Notes: a model not told the origin generated them from the letters alone. DNA of 64,000 nt from Bacteroidia bacterium (GCA_030432635.1 JAUIMB010000004.1:186001-250000); one strand, 5' to 3'; counted from the first letter of the stretch, positions 45,803 to 54,999 are shown. A program made the numbers and translations.

Positions 45803-46306
45803 ATGAAGAACAGATTATTTATGTACCTGTTTATTTTTACGTTGCTATTGGTGATTTTTCAATATGTTAATTCAAAGAGCATCATTGAGGGTTATGATAA
45901 AAAGCTGACCAATTACAAGGAAACCAATACGCAATTGAAAGACTCTATTCGCCTTCTGCAAGATAATGCAATAGCCAATCTGTATACCTTTAAGTTTGAT
46001 ACCAACGATGATGCGATGACTTATTGGGAAGATCAAGGGTATCGTATTTCAGAGTTTATTCCGTTTATTAAGGATGAATTGATGAATCTTAATGTTTATG
46101 ACACTGAAGATCATCCGCTTGTGCCATATGCGTCAATGAGTGGAAAAAAAATGGTTATAGATCAAATTCGTATGCTCAATCATAAATGGATTATTGCAAG
46201 TTTTACCGATGGCACATATTGGGGAGAAATGCTATTGGAATATACAATAAAAGACCGAAAAGACTTAAAGTTTAGAGTTGTGGAATCAATTCTGTATCGT
46301 CCTTGA
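45803..46306 (+). CDS. Membrane-anchored coiled-coil protein of unknown function
   Basis: 167 residues: one N-terminal membrane segment (LFMYLFIFTLLLVIFQYV), a short coiled coil (YDKKLTNYKETNTQLKDSIR), and a C-terminal alpha/beta domain with MTYWEDQGYRISEFIPFIKD and HKWIIASFTDGTYWGEMLLEY. It probably faces the periplasm. No motif for activity is seen. It is coupled to the MBL gene (three bases apart) and ends exactly where the convergent GNAT gene ends. Confidence 0.7.
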   Translation: MKNRLFMYLFIFTLLLVIFQYVNSKSIIEGYDKKLTNYKETNTQLKDSIRLLQDNAIANLYTFKFDTNDDAMTYWEDQGYRISEFIPFIKDELMNLNVYDTEDHPLVPYASMSGKKMVIDQIRMLNHKWIIASFTDGTYWGEMLLEYTIKDRKDLKFRVVESILYRP

Positions 46307-46843
46307 TTAGACTTGTCTTTGCGCTAGCCATTCGGTTTTTGTGATAGAAAACACCTTAAATTCATCTACCAATTTTTCAAAGGTCATGCCGTTATTTGTG
46401 GCTACGATTTCAGAACCGATATTGTCTATGTGCATCATCGATATCAAATTGGTGGCTAAATCATTCCCAAAGCAAAAATCCTTGCATGTTATAGCCGCTT
46501 CCTTTGCGTAGCCTTGTTTCCAAAACTTCGGAAGAATAGAGTAGCCAATCTCCAATCGTTCTTCACCTTCTATATCCTGAACTAGCAAGCCAGCTTGGCC
46601 AATGAAATCTCCTGTGGACTTATTGATTAGCGCATTCATTCCGCCAAGATTATTGCTGTAGCGATGGAAAACTTTTTTGAACCAATAGTCACATTGTTCG
46701 GTAGGTGACAATCCTTTAGGCATACCTAAAAATTTAGCAACATTGGCTTCCTTAAACAAAGGTAGCCAACTATCATAATCTTCTTTGGTGACCTTTCTAA
46801 AAGTCAGTCTTTCACTTTCTTGATTGGTGAGTAAATAATTCAT
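46307..46843 (-). CDS. GNAT-family N-acetyltransferase
   Basis: A 178-residue acetyltransferase of the RimJ/RimL-like group. It opens with LTNQESERLTFRKVTKEDYD, has the strand pattern GEERLEIGYSILPKFWKQGY followed by the acetyl-CoA loop AKEAAITCKDFCF, and ends with NIGSEIVATNNGMTF. The acceptor is unknown. It is the last gene of a leftward operon and starts directly at the esterase stop codon. Confidence 0.88.
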   Translation of the reverse strand: MNYLLTNQESERLTFRKVTKEDYDSWLPLFKEANVAKFLGMPKGLSPTEQCDYWFKKVFHRYSNNLGGMNALINKSTGDFIGQAGLLVQDIEGEERLEIGYSILPKFWKQGYAKEAAITCKDFCFGNDLATNLISMMHIDNIGSEIVATNNGMTFEKLVDEFKVFSITKTEWLAQRQV

Positions 46844-47491
46844 TTAGATGCGCTTTTCCAACCAACTGCGTAACTCATAGAAATTTTGCGGAGCAACACC
46901 ATGGCCTACAGGAAACTCCGAATAGCTGTGTTTAATGTTCAGTTGATCTAGAAATTGAGGTGCTTTTCTTGCCCAATCCACAGGAATGACTTGGTCAACA
47001 CTTCCATGGGAACAGTAAAAATCCAAATTTGAATAGTCTTTACTTTCTAAGTGCTTATCAAGCATATCCTCACTAATATAACCACTCAAGGCAATAATAT
47101 TCTTGACTTTTTCGGGATAGGTGAGTGCCACAGCATAACTGAGGATTGTACCTTGGCTAAAACCCAATAAAGTCACATTATGCTGATCAATTGGATAGGT
47201 AGCACAGGCGTAATCTATAAAACTGGCAATTTTGTCTCGGGATTCGGTGGCTTGTTCGATGTCGTTCCATTTGTTTTGTTGTGCATCAAAGTTTATGGCA
47301 TACCAAGCATTTCCAAAAGGTTGCATTGGATATGGAGCTCTCAAGGAAATGATAAATAATTCTTCTGGGAGTTCCTGGGCAAATGAAAACAAGTCATTTT
47401 CATCACTTCCGTAGCCATGAGACATGATAAGTAATGGTGCATTTTCTGATAATGACGATGGTCTTGTGATGTAATGTAGAGAATGACTCAT
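46844..47491 (-). CDS. Carboxylesterase/phospholipase-type alpha/beta hydrolase
   Basis: A 215-residue serine hydrolase of the phospholipase/carboxylesterase (acyl-protein thioesterase-like) family. Motifs: LIMSHGYGSDENDLFSFA, LRAPYPMQPFGNAWYAI, the nucleophile Ser in LLGFSQGTILSYA, Asp in GSVDQVIP and His in FPVGHGVAPQ. No signal peptide. The ATG overlaps the stop of the upstream gene by four bases, indicating coupling. The substrate is unknown. Confidence 0.9.
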   Translation of the reverse strand: MSHSLHYITRPSSLSENAPLLIMSHGYGSDENDLFSFAQELPEELFIISLRAPYPMQPFGNAWYAINFDAQQNKWNDIEQATESRDKIASFIDYACATYPIDQHNVTLLGFSQGTILSYAVALTYPEKVKNIIALSGYISEDMLDKHLESKDYSNLDFYCSHGSVDQVIPVDWARKAPQFLDQLNIKHSYSEFPVGHGVAPQNFYELRSWLEKRI

Positions 47492-47823
47492 GATTGTCCG
47501 ATTGAAGCAAATATATTTTGATAAAAAGGTCCTAATAACGGTACTTCATTGTATTTGCCTCCAATGGCACCAAAAATCCCATAGCCAATTAGTACCATGA
47601 TAAACACCCAGAATGAAATGCTGATCATCCAACTGTCAAAGGCACTAATAAAATAGCCTAAAAGTATTTGGGTTAGCCATAAACCCAAGGCTTGTCTCAC
47701 ATGGAATGACACAAAATCATTACGTTCATCGCGATTCACAAAAAATGCGATCAGTGTTCCGATTAATGTAATGTAGCTTACTATAGCCAAGCCTTTGCCT
47801 TTTTCTACTGTGTTGTTTTCCAT
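47488..47823 (-). CDS. DUF4870-type small membrane protein
   Basis: A 111-residue membrane protein with three hydrophobic segments (about 13-28, 45-65, 70-92). RNDFVSFHVRQALGLWL and GYGIFGAIGGKYNEVPLLGPF match the DUF4870/Tic20-like small membrane proteins often named import component in databases. Function is unproven. It follows the dihydroorotase-like gene by eight bases and overlaps the esterase gene by four. Confidence 0.85.
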   Translation of the reverse strand: MENNTVEKGKGLAIVSYITLIGTLIAFFVNRDERNDFVSFHVRQALGLWLTQILLGYFISAFDSWMISISFWVFIMVLIGYGIFGAIGGKYNEVPLLGPFYQNIFASIGQS

Positions 47824-47831
47824 GATTCCGT

Positions 47832-49085
47832 TTAATTTAAAATCAATTGATTGTTTGCAATGATACCATATGCTTGTCCTTTGAGTTCATGATCTTCAAA
47901 AATCGCATTCCTAGAAGTAGAATGTATATGTGTCTTCGAAAATTTGAACGTACTTTTTGGATTGAATAAACTGAGATCTGCTTTGTTTCCGATAGCTATT
48001 GTATGGTTTTCTATTCCGAAACGCATTTTTCCTTTTGTAAGTAATTCCACAGATTTCTTAAGGGTAAATACCTTTTGTAATGCTCCAAAAGCACTCTCCA
48101 GACCAATTGTTCCGTAGGAAGCATAATCGAACTCCACTTTTTTGTGTTCGATATCAATTGGGTTATGGTCGCTTGTCACCATGTCTATCGTGCCATCTTT
48201 GAGTCCGTCAATTAATGCGTCAATGTCATGTTGTGTCCTTAAAGGCGGAAGCACCTTAAATTTTGTTTCAAAATTCTCGAGTTGTTCATCTGTCAGCAAA
48301 AGGTTATGAATGGCTACACTGCAACTGACATTCAATTTCTTCTGTTTGGCTGCTCTAATTAGCGCAACGGATTTTGCCGTGGAAATGGTTGGAATATGAA
48401 GCTTTCCTTCAGTGTATTCCAATAAAAACAAATCGCGTGCTACTTGTAATTCCTCGGCAAGTGCTGGGTTTCCTTTTAATCCTAACGAAGTGCTAGTTAG
48501 GTTTTCATTCATAACACCCAAACCTGTGATTTTCGATTCTTGGGGAAATGAGCAAACCAATCCGCCAAAATTACCTGCATACTGTAAGGCCAATTTCATG
48601 AGGTTAGGATTAGCTATAGGTTTTTGGTAGTCGTAAAAGGCTACAGCTCCAGCTGATTTCATGTCATAAAGCTCTGCCAGGTTGTTGCCATCGCTCTGCA
48701 TTGTCAATGCACCAATAGGATATAGCGATACAGCATGATTGTTGGCTTTGGACTTAAGGAATGAAATATCAGCATGCGAATCAACAATAGGGTTAGTATT
48801 TGGATTAACAGCAACTGAGGTAAAACCAGAAAATGCAGCGGTTCTCAATCCATTGGAAATGGTTTCGCGCTCCTCATAACCAGGTTCGCCAAAACTCACA
48901 CTACTATCGAACCATCCTTGTGAAACATGAAGATGATCTAATCTAATCTCATTGTAGTTTTTCGGATTTGTGATACGTTTAGAAATGTTGGAAATGACGC
49001 CTTTTTCAATTAAGATATCGACGGTTTGGTTGTGAAAATCGCTTTTAGGGTCAACTATAGTCGCAGATTTTACAAGTACGTTCAT
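47832..49085 (-). CDS. Dihydroorotase-like protein lacking the zinc-binding HxH (probably non-catalytic)
   Basis: A 417-residue amidohydrolase-fold protein of the PyrC family. The usual metal motif D-x-H-x-H-x-R-E-P-G is DSSVSFGEPG here (residues 60-69), so both His and the substrate Arg are replaced (Ser62, Ser64, Gly66). The rest of the fold is kept: GLRTAAFSGFTSVAVNPNTNP, ALAEELQVARDLFLLEYT, IHNLLLTDEQL and MVTSDHNPIDIEHK. Non-catalytic PyrC' subunits exist that support aspartate carbamoyltransferase, but no pyrB is adjacent. The start ATG 49085 overlaps the BatA-like stop codon as ATGA, showing coupling; the longer upstream frame inside that gene is rejected. Confidence 0.88.
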   Translation of the reverse strand: MNVLVKSATIVDPKSDFHNQTVDILIEKGVISNISKRITNPKNYNEIRLDHLHVSQGWFDSSVSFGEPGYEERETISNGLRTAAFSGFTSVAVNPNTNPIVDSHADISFLKSKANNHAVSLYPIGALTMQSDGNNLAELYDMKSAGAVAFYDYQKPIANPNLMKLALQYAGNFGGLVCSFPQESKITGLGVMNENLTSTSLGLKGNPALAEELQVARDLFLLEYTEGKLHIPTISTAKSVALIRAAKQKKLNVSCSVAIHNLLLTDEQLENFETKFKVLPPLRTQHDIDALIDGLKDGTIDMVTSDHNPIDIEHKKVEFDYASYGTIGLESAFGALQKVFTLKKSVELLTKGKMRFGIENHTIAIGNKADLSLFNPKSTFKFSKTHIHSTSRNAIFEDHELKGQAYGIIANNQLILN

Positions 49086-51007
49086 TTCAGGAATTTTAGG
49101 ATGAGCATTTCTAAGATTAAAAAAACCACTGCAAAAATAACAAACCATTTCCATAGTTCGTTAACATCTGTAGCACTTTTGATATCACTTATTGCTGAAG
49201 CTACTGAATTATTAATAGAAACATTAGGAATGCTTTGTACGTCGAGGTAATTGAGATTGCTTTCATTTCTGTCAAAATTGAAGCTCAAATTTTTCAGAAA
49301 CGTATCTTTGTTCTGTACAGAGATTATGCCTGCCATATCAGGATAGTCATTGGTAATAAGTTCGACTTTATTGTCAAACGTTTGCTGAAGTGGAATGACT
49401 GCATTGTCACCGTTTACTAAGGTTAAAATATCGTCTTGTTGCAATTTTGTGGCAATATCAATCGCGTGTTCTTCTCCAACAGTGTAATACAAATCTCCAG
49501 TTTTTAAGCTTTGCTTTCCAATATTGTATAGTACAGGTACGATAAGAGGCGAATTCTTGAAATTTGAATTTTCTGTATTCAGTGCTGCTGAAAATCGATA
49601 AGCATTTCCAGATTGTGACAAAAAAGAAGTGCCATCCTCATAACTCAAAATAGAAGTCACCGAATTGGTCACATTACTGTAAAATGAATTGACTTTTGGA
49701 TACTGAAAATTTTTTACTTTTTTGTCAAAAACGTTAGCTAACAATGGATGGGAAAAGTTAATGTTCGTAATTCTCTTTTCAGAAGAATTTACAGCGTTGA
49801 AAGATGAAAAACCGTATAATGTAAATATTTGATTGTAAGAACTTAATCTTGATTCATTTGAAGGTGTAATTAATAATTTTCCTCCGTTATCGGAAAATGC
49901 CTTTAAGGTTGTTGATAAGGCCGTAGGTATGTCATCTAGTTCATTCAACACGATAAGATTTTGGCGATCAATGCTATTATAATTTAGGTTGTTGAAATCG
50001 GTCGACTGATATTCAAATTCATCGCTTGTGAAAATCTTTTTTAAGAAGGAATCATCGGTTTCATTAATAGCAAGGACATTGATTTTTTCTCGTTTGTCTA
50101 TATTAAAATACAAGGTGTTGTCATATTGGAGATTACGATCTTCGACGATAATTTTTCCATTAAAGACCGAATTAGCAGGAATCGTAAAATTGGTCGTTGC
50201 CTCATCGTTAATGTTAACGGCTGTTTTGGCAATAAGCTTGTCATCGTTGTATAAGGAAACAGGCAAAGTTTCAATTGGGTTGCCTTGATTTTTGATACGA
50301 ACTGTGAGTTCAAGATTTTCTACGGTAGTTTTTGATATATAAATGCTGTCAACAGCAATATTGTTTTGATCTGATGGTGTTAATTTTACAAACTTAAATT
50401 CAACTAGACTATCGTTTGTTGCAGAAATGGCCTCGTTTTTCTGTTGAAAATCAGAAACCAAAACCAAGTTTTTAATAGCGCTCTTATCATTTGAGAACAA
50501 TTGTTTGCCTTTCAAAATTGCTGCGTCATAGGCCAATTGTTTGGGCGAATACTTTAATTGAATGAGGTCGTTTTTGATGGCTTTTATCGTAGTGTTGTTA
50601 AAGTTTGCATCATTGGTAAAAATCGAAACGGTCTCATTTTCACTGGTGTTTTCTATGATGTCTTGAATGGCTGAGTTAAGCAAGCTTCCATTAGTGCTAG
50701 GCGATTGCATGCTGAAGGAATTGTCTAAATATATAACAGTCTCGCTCTTGGTGTTGAAGTGTTCTGAGTTGGAAATATAAGGTTGCGCAAAAGCAATAAT
50801 TACACAGGCCAGCAAGAGTAGTCGTGTTAGTAAGGTCAGCCATTTTTTTAGCTGTGAACTCTTTCTGGTTTGAATGGTCAACTCCTTTAAAAACTGAACG
50901 TTGGTGAAGGCTTCACTCTTGAACTTCCGTAGTTGAAATAGGTGAACGATTATAGGAATGATAAGCAGAATTAAGGCGTATAGAAGTTCTGGGTGTTTAA
51001 ACTGCAT
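49082..51007 (-). CDS. BatA-domain (aerotolerance regulator N-terminal) membrane protein
   Basis: A 641-residue protein. The BatA N-terminal domain opens MQFKHPELLYALILLIIPII and continues with FTNVQFLKELTIQTRKSSQLKK split before a second membrane helix (LLTRLLLLACVIIAFAQP). A von Willebrand A-like domain follows with the MIDAS-type YLDNSFSMQ near 90-100. The middle is beta-rich with Asn-rich loops. A last helix (WKWFVIFAVVFLILEMLIL) anchors the C-terminus, so the bulk faces the periplasm. Such proteins are widely conserved in Bacteroidota and are thought to be part of MoxR-type envelope assemblies; no moxR gene is nearby. It leads a five-gene leftward operon. Confidence 0.88.
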   Translation of the reverse strand: MQFKHPELLYALILLIIPIIVHLFQLRKFKSEAFTNVQFLKELTIQTRKSSQLKKWLTLLTRLLLLACVIIAFAQPYISNSEHFNTKSETVIYLDNSFSMQSPSTNGSLLNSAIQDIIENTSENETVSIFTNDANFNNTTIKAIKNDLIQLKYSPKQLAYDAAILKGKQLFSNDKSAIKNLVLVSDFQQKNEAISATNDSLVEFKFVKLTPSDQNNIAVDSIYISKTTVENLELTVRIKNQGNPIETLPVSLYNDDKLIAKTAVNINDEATTNFTIPANSVFNGKIIVEDRNLQYDNTLYFNIDKREKINVLAINETDDSFLKKIFTSDEFEYQSTDFNNLNYNSIDRQNLIVLNELDDIPTALSTTLKAFSDNGGKLLITPSNESRLSSYNQIFTLYGFSSFNAVNSSEKRITNINFSHPLLANVFDKKVKNFQYPKVNSFYSNVTNSVTSILSYEDGTSFLSQSGNAYRFSAALNTENSNFKNSPLIVPVLYNIGKQSLKTGDLYYTVGEEHAIDIATKLQQDDILTLVNGDNAVIPLQQTFDNKVELITNDYPDMAGIISVQNKDTFLKNLSFNFDRNESNLNYLDVQSIPNVSINNSVASAISDIKSATDVNELWKWFVIFAVVFLILEMLILKFLK

Positions 51008-51039
51008 TCCTATATTTAAGATTGTTTTCTGTTAAAAAT

Positions 51040-51047
51040 CAAATATA
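51040..51047 (-). promoter_or_regulatory. -7 box of the BatA-led operon (TATATTTG)
   Basis: On the minus strand TATATTTG lies 32 bases before ATG 51007. No clear TTG at -33. The 122 bases between this operon and the glycosyltransferase gene hold nothing else recognisable. Confidence 0.4.
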
Positions 51048-51129
51048 GAAAATGAATTGGGATTAGTGGCTTTTGCTTTTGAGAAATTTAACGTTTATAA
51101 GGTTGGATCGTGTTTTGATCGTTGCCTTG

Positions 51130-52137
51130 TTAACAAAAGAAAAAATAGTCAACCATGGGTTCCATGTGTTGTGATTTGAAATAGGCCCTTATTTCGGCTT
51201 GCGCTTGCGTATTGGCAACGGTCACAATGCTTTGTGGTCGCTCTAATTGCTTTAGGTACTCAAAACTCCGAAGCAATTCACCATAAATGTGTTTCCCTAT
51301 TTTTTGGGGATTATCGCAAATCCAATAAAAAGGAACCTTATGATTCTGTAAGAGTTTAGCCGTTGTCTTTCCTTTTTGTCCTGCGCCCCAAACAGTTAAT
51401 GGTCGTTGACTATCGTATTCCAAATCAAGAAAATAGTCTACTTTTAAATGTAAAAAGTGATTTTGTGCATAATGTTCATGGGTTCGTGAAGTGCGTGTGC
51501 TGTAATCGCGCCAATAATGCAGTAAATTTTGACTTGGGATGCATTTGAGATTGTGTTTGTAAAATCTAAATGTAAGGTCGTAGTCTTCAGGATAACGATT
51601 GGGAGTGAAGCCTCCACATGTCTCTAAATCATCACGATGTACCATCCAGCAAGGTGATGGGATGACGCATTCCTTGAAAATTTCAGAATAGTTACGACCT
51701 GTTTGTGTTAATTGATTAAGCCAAGCTTCATACTTGGAATAACCATCACCAATGTCGTGGGTTCCAAAATATTTTACCAAGCCAAGTGCGACATGCTTTT
51801 TGCCATGGAATTTTAAGTCTTCTAGCATAAACCGAAGCTTTTCAGGTGGCATGATATCGTCACTATCCATTCTAGTAATGTATTGCCCTGAGCTTTCTGA
51901 AAAAGCCAATCTCAAGGCATCAATAATTCCATTGCCTTCGTTCTTAAATAATTTAATGCGCTTGTCTTTTTCCGCATAAGCATTAACAATGGCATGACTT
52001 TTATCTGTAGAGTTGTCATCGACTATAAGTAATTCCCAGTTCTCAAATGTTTGATTGATTATAGATTGCAGACAGTCATCAAGATACCGTTCTGTGTTCT
52101 TAAAAGGTGTGAGTATGCTAACAGTGGGTTGACTCAT
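51130..52137 (-). CDS. Family 2 glycosyltransferase with C-terminal Rossmann-like domain
   Basis: A 335-residue cytoplasmic or membrane-associated enzyme. The GT-A domain opens VSILTPFKNTERYLDDCLQS, has LLIVDDNSTDKS and the metal motif RMDSDDIMPP, and the PSPCWMVHRDDLETCGGF acceptor region. After about residue 240 a second domain appears (LTVWGAGQKGKTTAKLLQNH, then FYWICDNPQKIGKHIYG), resembling a nucleotide- or sugar-binding Rossmann fold of about 90 residues. This extra domain is not part of the minimal GT2. The donor and acceptor sugars are unknown and no other sugar gene is adjacent. Confidence 0.88.
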   Translation of the reverse strand: MSQPTVSILTPFKNTERYLDDCLQSIINQTFENWELLIVDDNSTDKSHAIVNAYAEKDKRIKLFKNEGNGIIDALRLAFSESSGQYITRMDSDDIMPPEKLRFMLEDLKFHGKKHVALGLVKYFGTHDIGDGYSKYEAWLNQLTQTGRNYSEIFKECVIPSPCWMVHRDDLETCGGFTPNRYPEDYDLTFRFYKHNLKCIPSQNLLHYWRDYSTRTSRTHEHYAQNHFLHLKVDYFLDLEYDSQRPLTVWGAGQKGKTTAKLLQNHKVPFYWICDNPQKIGKHIYGELLRSFEYLKQLERPQSIVTVANTQAQAEIRAYFKSQHMEPMVDYFFFC

Positions 52138-52154
52138 ATTGAAAGCGTAAGTTA

Positions 52155-52162
52155 CAAAAGTA
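52155..52162 (-). promoter_or_regulatory. -7 box of the glycosyltransferase gene (TACTTTTG)
   Basis: On the minus strand TACTTTTG lies 17 bases before ATG 52137. No TTG at the normal -33 spacing. Confidence 0.4.
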
Positions 52163-52178
52163 CCATTTTAACAAAACC

Positions 52179-52212
52179 TTGGCTAAATTGATGGTAACGG
52201 ATTGTAGTTTTG
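52179..52212 (+). promoter_or_regulatory. Full promoter of the M61 peptidase gene
   Basis: TTG (52179-52181), 23 bases, TAGTTTTG (52205-52212). The RNA start would be about 52217, so the in-frame TTG at 52179 is upstream of the transcript and ATG 52251 is the real start. Confidence 0.6.
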
Positions 52213-52250
52213 TGCGTCTGACACAAAAATTTAAACCATTACATAAACCA

Positions 52251-54143
52251 ATGATACGTAATTTTTCTCTTGTAGCTGCTTGTGTTCTGCTGGTGGCTTG
52301 TGGTACTCCAAAGTCGAATGTAAATGATTTGGCAACTGCCAATCCGATTGCTACAGCAATTAACTTATCAGCTGTTGCTAACGATAAAGTTCCGGTAACT
52401 ATTAATCCAGGGCGTTTTACACAGGAAACAGTGACCTATCGCTTGCCAAAGGTTGTGCAAGGTACTTATGCTGTTAGTGATTTTGGGAAATATGTCGATG
52501 ATTTTAAGGCGTTGGATTATAATGGGAATGAACTATCTACAACAAAGGTGGATGATAATACATGGACGATAGCTAATGCAACGACTTTAGATAAAATTGA
52601 ATATTGGGTCAACGATACCTTCGATCAAGAAGGAGGTGCTGGAGGCATGGGAAAGGAAGTGCCGTTTTCACCTTCTGGCACAAATATCGAACCTAAAAAC
52701 TACGTATTGAATTTACATGGTTTTATCGGTTATTTTGATTCCTTGAAAAATGCTCAATATACTTTGGATGTCACGGCACCTGTCGATTTCAAACGTACAT
52801 CAGCACTCCAAAACACAAAAGAAGTGACCAGTTCAGATGGTGGACGAATAACAACAACCTATTTTGCGCCACGTTATTTTGATATTACCGACAATCCAAT
52901 GATGTACGGACATTTGGATGTCGAGGAATTTATGGTTGGTGATATAAAGATTGTACTTAGTATCTATTCTCCTAATGGATTGCATACTGCTGCCGGAATG
53001 AAGGAAACGATTTATACCATGATGGAAGCCCAAAAAGCTTACCTAGGAGACATTAACAGTACGCCTCGTTACGATATTTATATTTATTTATCTGACGGAA
53101 GTGCAGATGCGCCATCAGGTTTTGGAGCTTTGGAGCATCATACCTCAACCGTAGCTGTGTTTAGTGAAAATGCGTCTAAGGAACAAATGGCAGCTTCTCT
53201 TGTAGATGTTGTTTCGCACGAATTTTTCCATATTGTGACTCCCCTCTCCGTGCATTCTGAGGATGTACATTATTTTGATTACAACAATCCTACTTTTTCA
53301 AAACATTTGTGGATGTATGAAGGTGTTACTGAATATTTTGCACAGCATTTTCAGGTGTATGAAGGGTTGGTAGATCCTGAGGTATTCTATCGCACTATGG
53401 AGCAAAAGATTCAGGTGTCGATGAATTTGGATGACAGTATGAGCTTTACGGAAATGAGTGAAAATGTGCTTGATCAGCCTTATGCTTCAAATTATTATAA
53501 CGTTTATATGAAAGGAGCGCTAATTGGGATGTGTGTCGATATATTGATGCGTGAGGAAAGTGATGGCAACCGAAGTATGTTGTCGTTGATGAAAGAACTG
53601 TCAGCGAAGTATGGAAAGGAGAAGCCTTTTGATGATGATAATATTATTTCAGAGATTACCCAAATGACCTATCCTTCGATTGGTGATTTTTTTCAAACAC
53701 ATGTCATTGGCGGAACACCTATTGATTATGATGTGTTTTTTAACAAAGTTGGTTTGGCGTTTGAGGGCACACAGATAAAAACGTCTTACATTCAAGCAGG
53801 AGGCGGATTTATTTTTGATGCCGACCAAGATAAGGGAGCCATTTTCTTTTCTGAAGCTGTAAAGAACAATAGCTTTTGGAATGAACAAGGAGCAATGCCT
53901 GGAGATATCATCAAAGTAGTGAATGGTGTGCCGCTAACTGTTCAAAATGCGCAAACGGTTTTAGGAGGTATGTATGCATGGCAACTTGGAAATGAGATTG
54001 AAGTGAAGCTGGAAAGGAATGGAAAGGAAGTTGTCATCAAGACGGAATTAACGCCAACATTTACCACAGTAAAAAAATTAGTAGAAAATAAAGAAGCCAC
54101 TGAGGCTCAGTTGAAGTTACGCCAAGCTTGGCTCAAAGGCTAA
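52251..54143 (+). CDS. M61-family (glycyl aminopeptidase) metallopeptidase lipoprotein
   Basis: A 630-residue protein. MIRNFSLVAACVLLVACG is a lipoprotein signal (Cys 17). An N-terminal beta-sandwich domain (about 40-280) precedes the catalytic domain: HEFFH in VVSHEFFHIVTPLSVH binds zinc, and the downstream Glu is in LWMYEGVTEYFAQHF. A C-terminal PDZ domain (about 510-610) opens GGGFIFDADQDKG and contains MPGDIIKVVNGVPL. This order is typical of M61 peptidases. It should act in the periplasm or on the cell surface. Monocistronic, ended by the hairpin at 54170-54207. Confidence 0.93.
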   Translation: MIRNFSLVAACVLLVACGTPKSNVNDLATANPIATAINLSAVANDKVPVTINPGRFTQETVTYRLPKVVQGTYAVSDFGKYVDDFKALDYNGNELSTTKVDDNTWTIANATTLDKIEYWVNDTFDQEGGAGGMGKEVPFSPSGTNIEPKNYVLNLHGFIGYFDSLKNAQYTLDVTAPVDFKRTSALQNTKEVTSSDGGRITTTYFAPRYFDITDNPMMYGHLDVEEFMVGDIKIVLSIYSPNGLHTAAGMKETIYTMMEAQKAYLGDINSTPRYDIYIYLSDGSADAPSGFGALEHHTSTVAVFSENASKEQMAASLVDVVSHEFFHIVTPLSVHSEDVHYFDYNNPTFSKHLWMYEGVTEYFAQHFQVYEGLVDPEVFYRTMEQKIQVSMNLDDSMSFTEMSENVLDQPYASNYYNVYMKGALIGMCVDILMREESDGNRSMLSLMKELSAKYGKEKPFDDDNIISEITQMTYPSIGDFFQTHVIGGTPIDYDVFFNKVGLAFEGTQIKTSYIQAGGGFIFDADQDKGAIFFSEAVKNNSFWNEQGAMPGDIIKVVNGVPLTVQNAQTVLGGMYAWQLGNEIEVKLERNGKEVVIKTELTPTFTTVKKLVENKEATEAQLKLRQAWLKG

Positions 54144-54169
54144 CAGCCTCTTCTTGGTTGAACATATAG

Positions 54170-54207
54170 ACCTGTCGGTAATTTAATAATTCTGACAGGT
54201 TTTTTTT
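54170..54207 (+). terminator. Rho-independent terminator
   Basis: ACCTGTC (54170-54176) pairs with GACAGGT (54194-54200), followed by eight Ts. The 17-base loop is large, but may fold further with AATT/AATT. Confidence 0.75.
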
Positions 54208-54211
54208 GTGG

Positions 54212-54976
54212 TTAAAAGCCTTCAAAAACGCCTAACCCAAACAGTGCAAAATCGTATTTTACCGGATCATTGGGATCTAATCTACGTAAAGAAGTATCGA
54301 GTTCTGTTAAAGCCTTGCCGTCGTTCTGTTTCCGTTTTAACAAGCCTAACTGTCGAGCGACATTTCCTGAATGCACATCAAGAGGACATGATAATAGAGC
54401 AGGAGATATGTGTTTCCATAGTCCAAAGTCAACTCCATTATTATCTCGACGTACCATCCAACGCAAAAACATATTGATACGTTTGGCTGCAGAATTTTTC
54501 AAAGGGTCACTAATGTGCTTTGTGGTGCGGTCTAAATGGTCAATTTCGAAAAAATATGTTTTTAACTGATGTATGGCGAATTGTAGATTGTCGTTTTGTG
54601 TGTGTTTAACAAATATATGCTCTAGGCCACCATGGTTGGTGTAGATGTGTTTTAGGCTTTTAATAAATTGAATACAATCGTTGCCATTGAATGTGCGATG
54701 AACAAAGGGTTTGAGTTTTTCTAAGTCTGTTTCCTTGTGGTGTAACACAAAGTCATAAGGTGTATGATCCATCAAACTCATAAGTTTATGGGCATTGTTG
54801 ATGATACTTTTTCTGTTTCCCCAAGCTATGGTTGAAGTTAAGAACCCAGCAATTTCAATCGCTTCTTTTTTCGAAAATTGATGAGGTACCTGAATGGGAT
54901 CACTTTCAATAAAACTGGGGTGATTGTATTGCTCTACCTTGATGTCGAGGAAATCTTTGAGTTCGGTATGGGTCAA
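54212..54976 (-). CDS. TIGR02757 family protein (DUF2400)
   Basis: A 254-residue soluble protein matching the TIGR02757 family by its KEAIEIAGFLTSTIAWGNRK, FVHRTFNGNDCIQFIKSL, KRINMFLRWMVRRDNNGVDF and LDVHSGNVARQLGLL blocks. Family length is normal. The helical pattern with a conserved Asp-Val-His-Ser-Gly near the C-terminus may be related to HhH-type DNA glycosylase folds; function is unproven. No ATG is in frame nearby, and the N-terminus MTHTELKDFL fits the family when TTG 54976 is the start. Confidence 0.9.
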   Translation of the reverse strand: MTHTELKDFLDIKVEQYNHPSFIESDPIQVPHQFSKKEAIEIAGFLTSTIAWGNRKSIINNAHKLMSLMDHTPYDFVLHHKETDLEKLKPFVHRTFNGNDCIQFIKSLKHIYTNHGGLEHIFVKHTQNDNLQFAIHQLKTYFFEIDHLDRTTKHISDPLKNSAAKRINMFLRWMVRRDNNGVDFGLWKHISPALLSCPLDVHSGNVARQLGLLKRKQNDGKALTELDTSLRRLDPNDPVKYDFALFGLGVFEGF

Positions 54977-54999
54977 AATGAATGTTTTTGCAGAATGTA

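Noticed and set aside
49086-49154. Longer start of the dihydroorotase-like frame
   Set aside because: It would lie inside the BatA-like gene, adds unrelated residues, and the ATGA overlap at 49082-49085 is the more natural coupled start.
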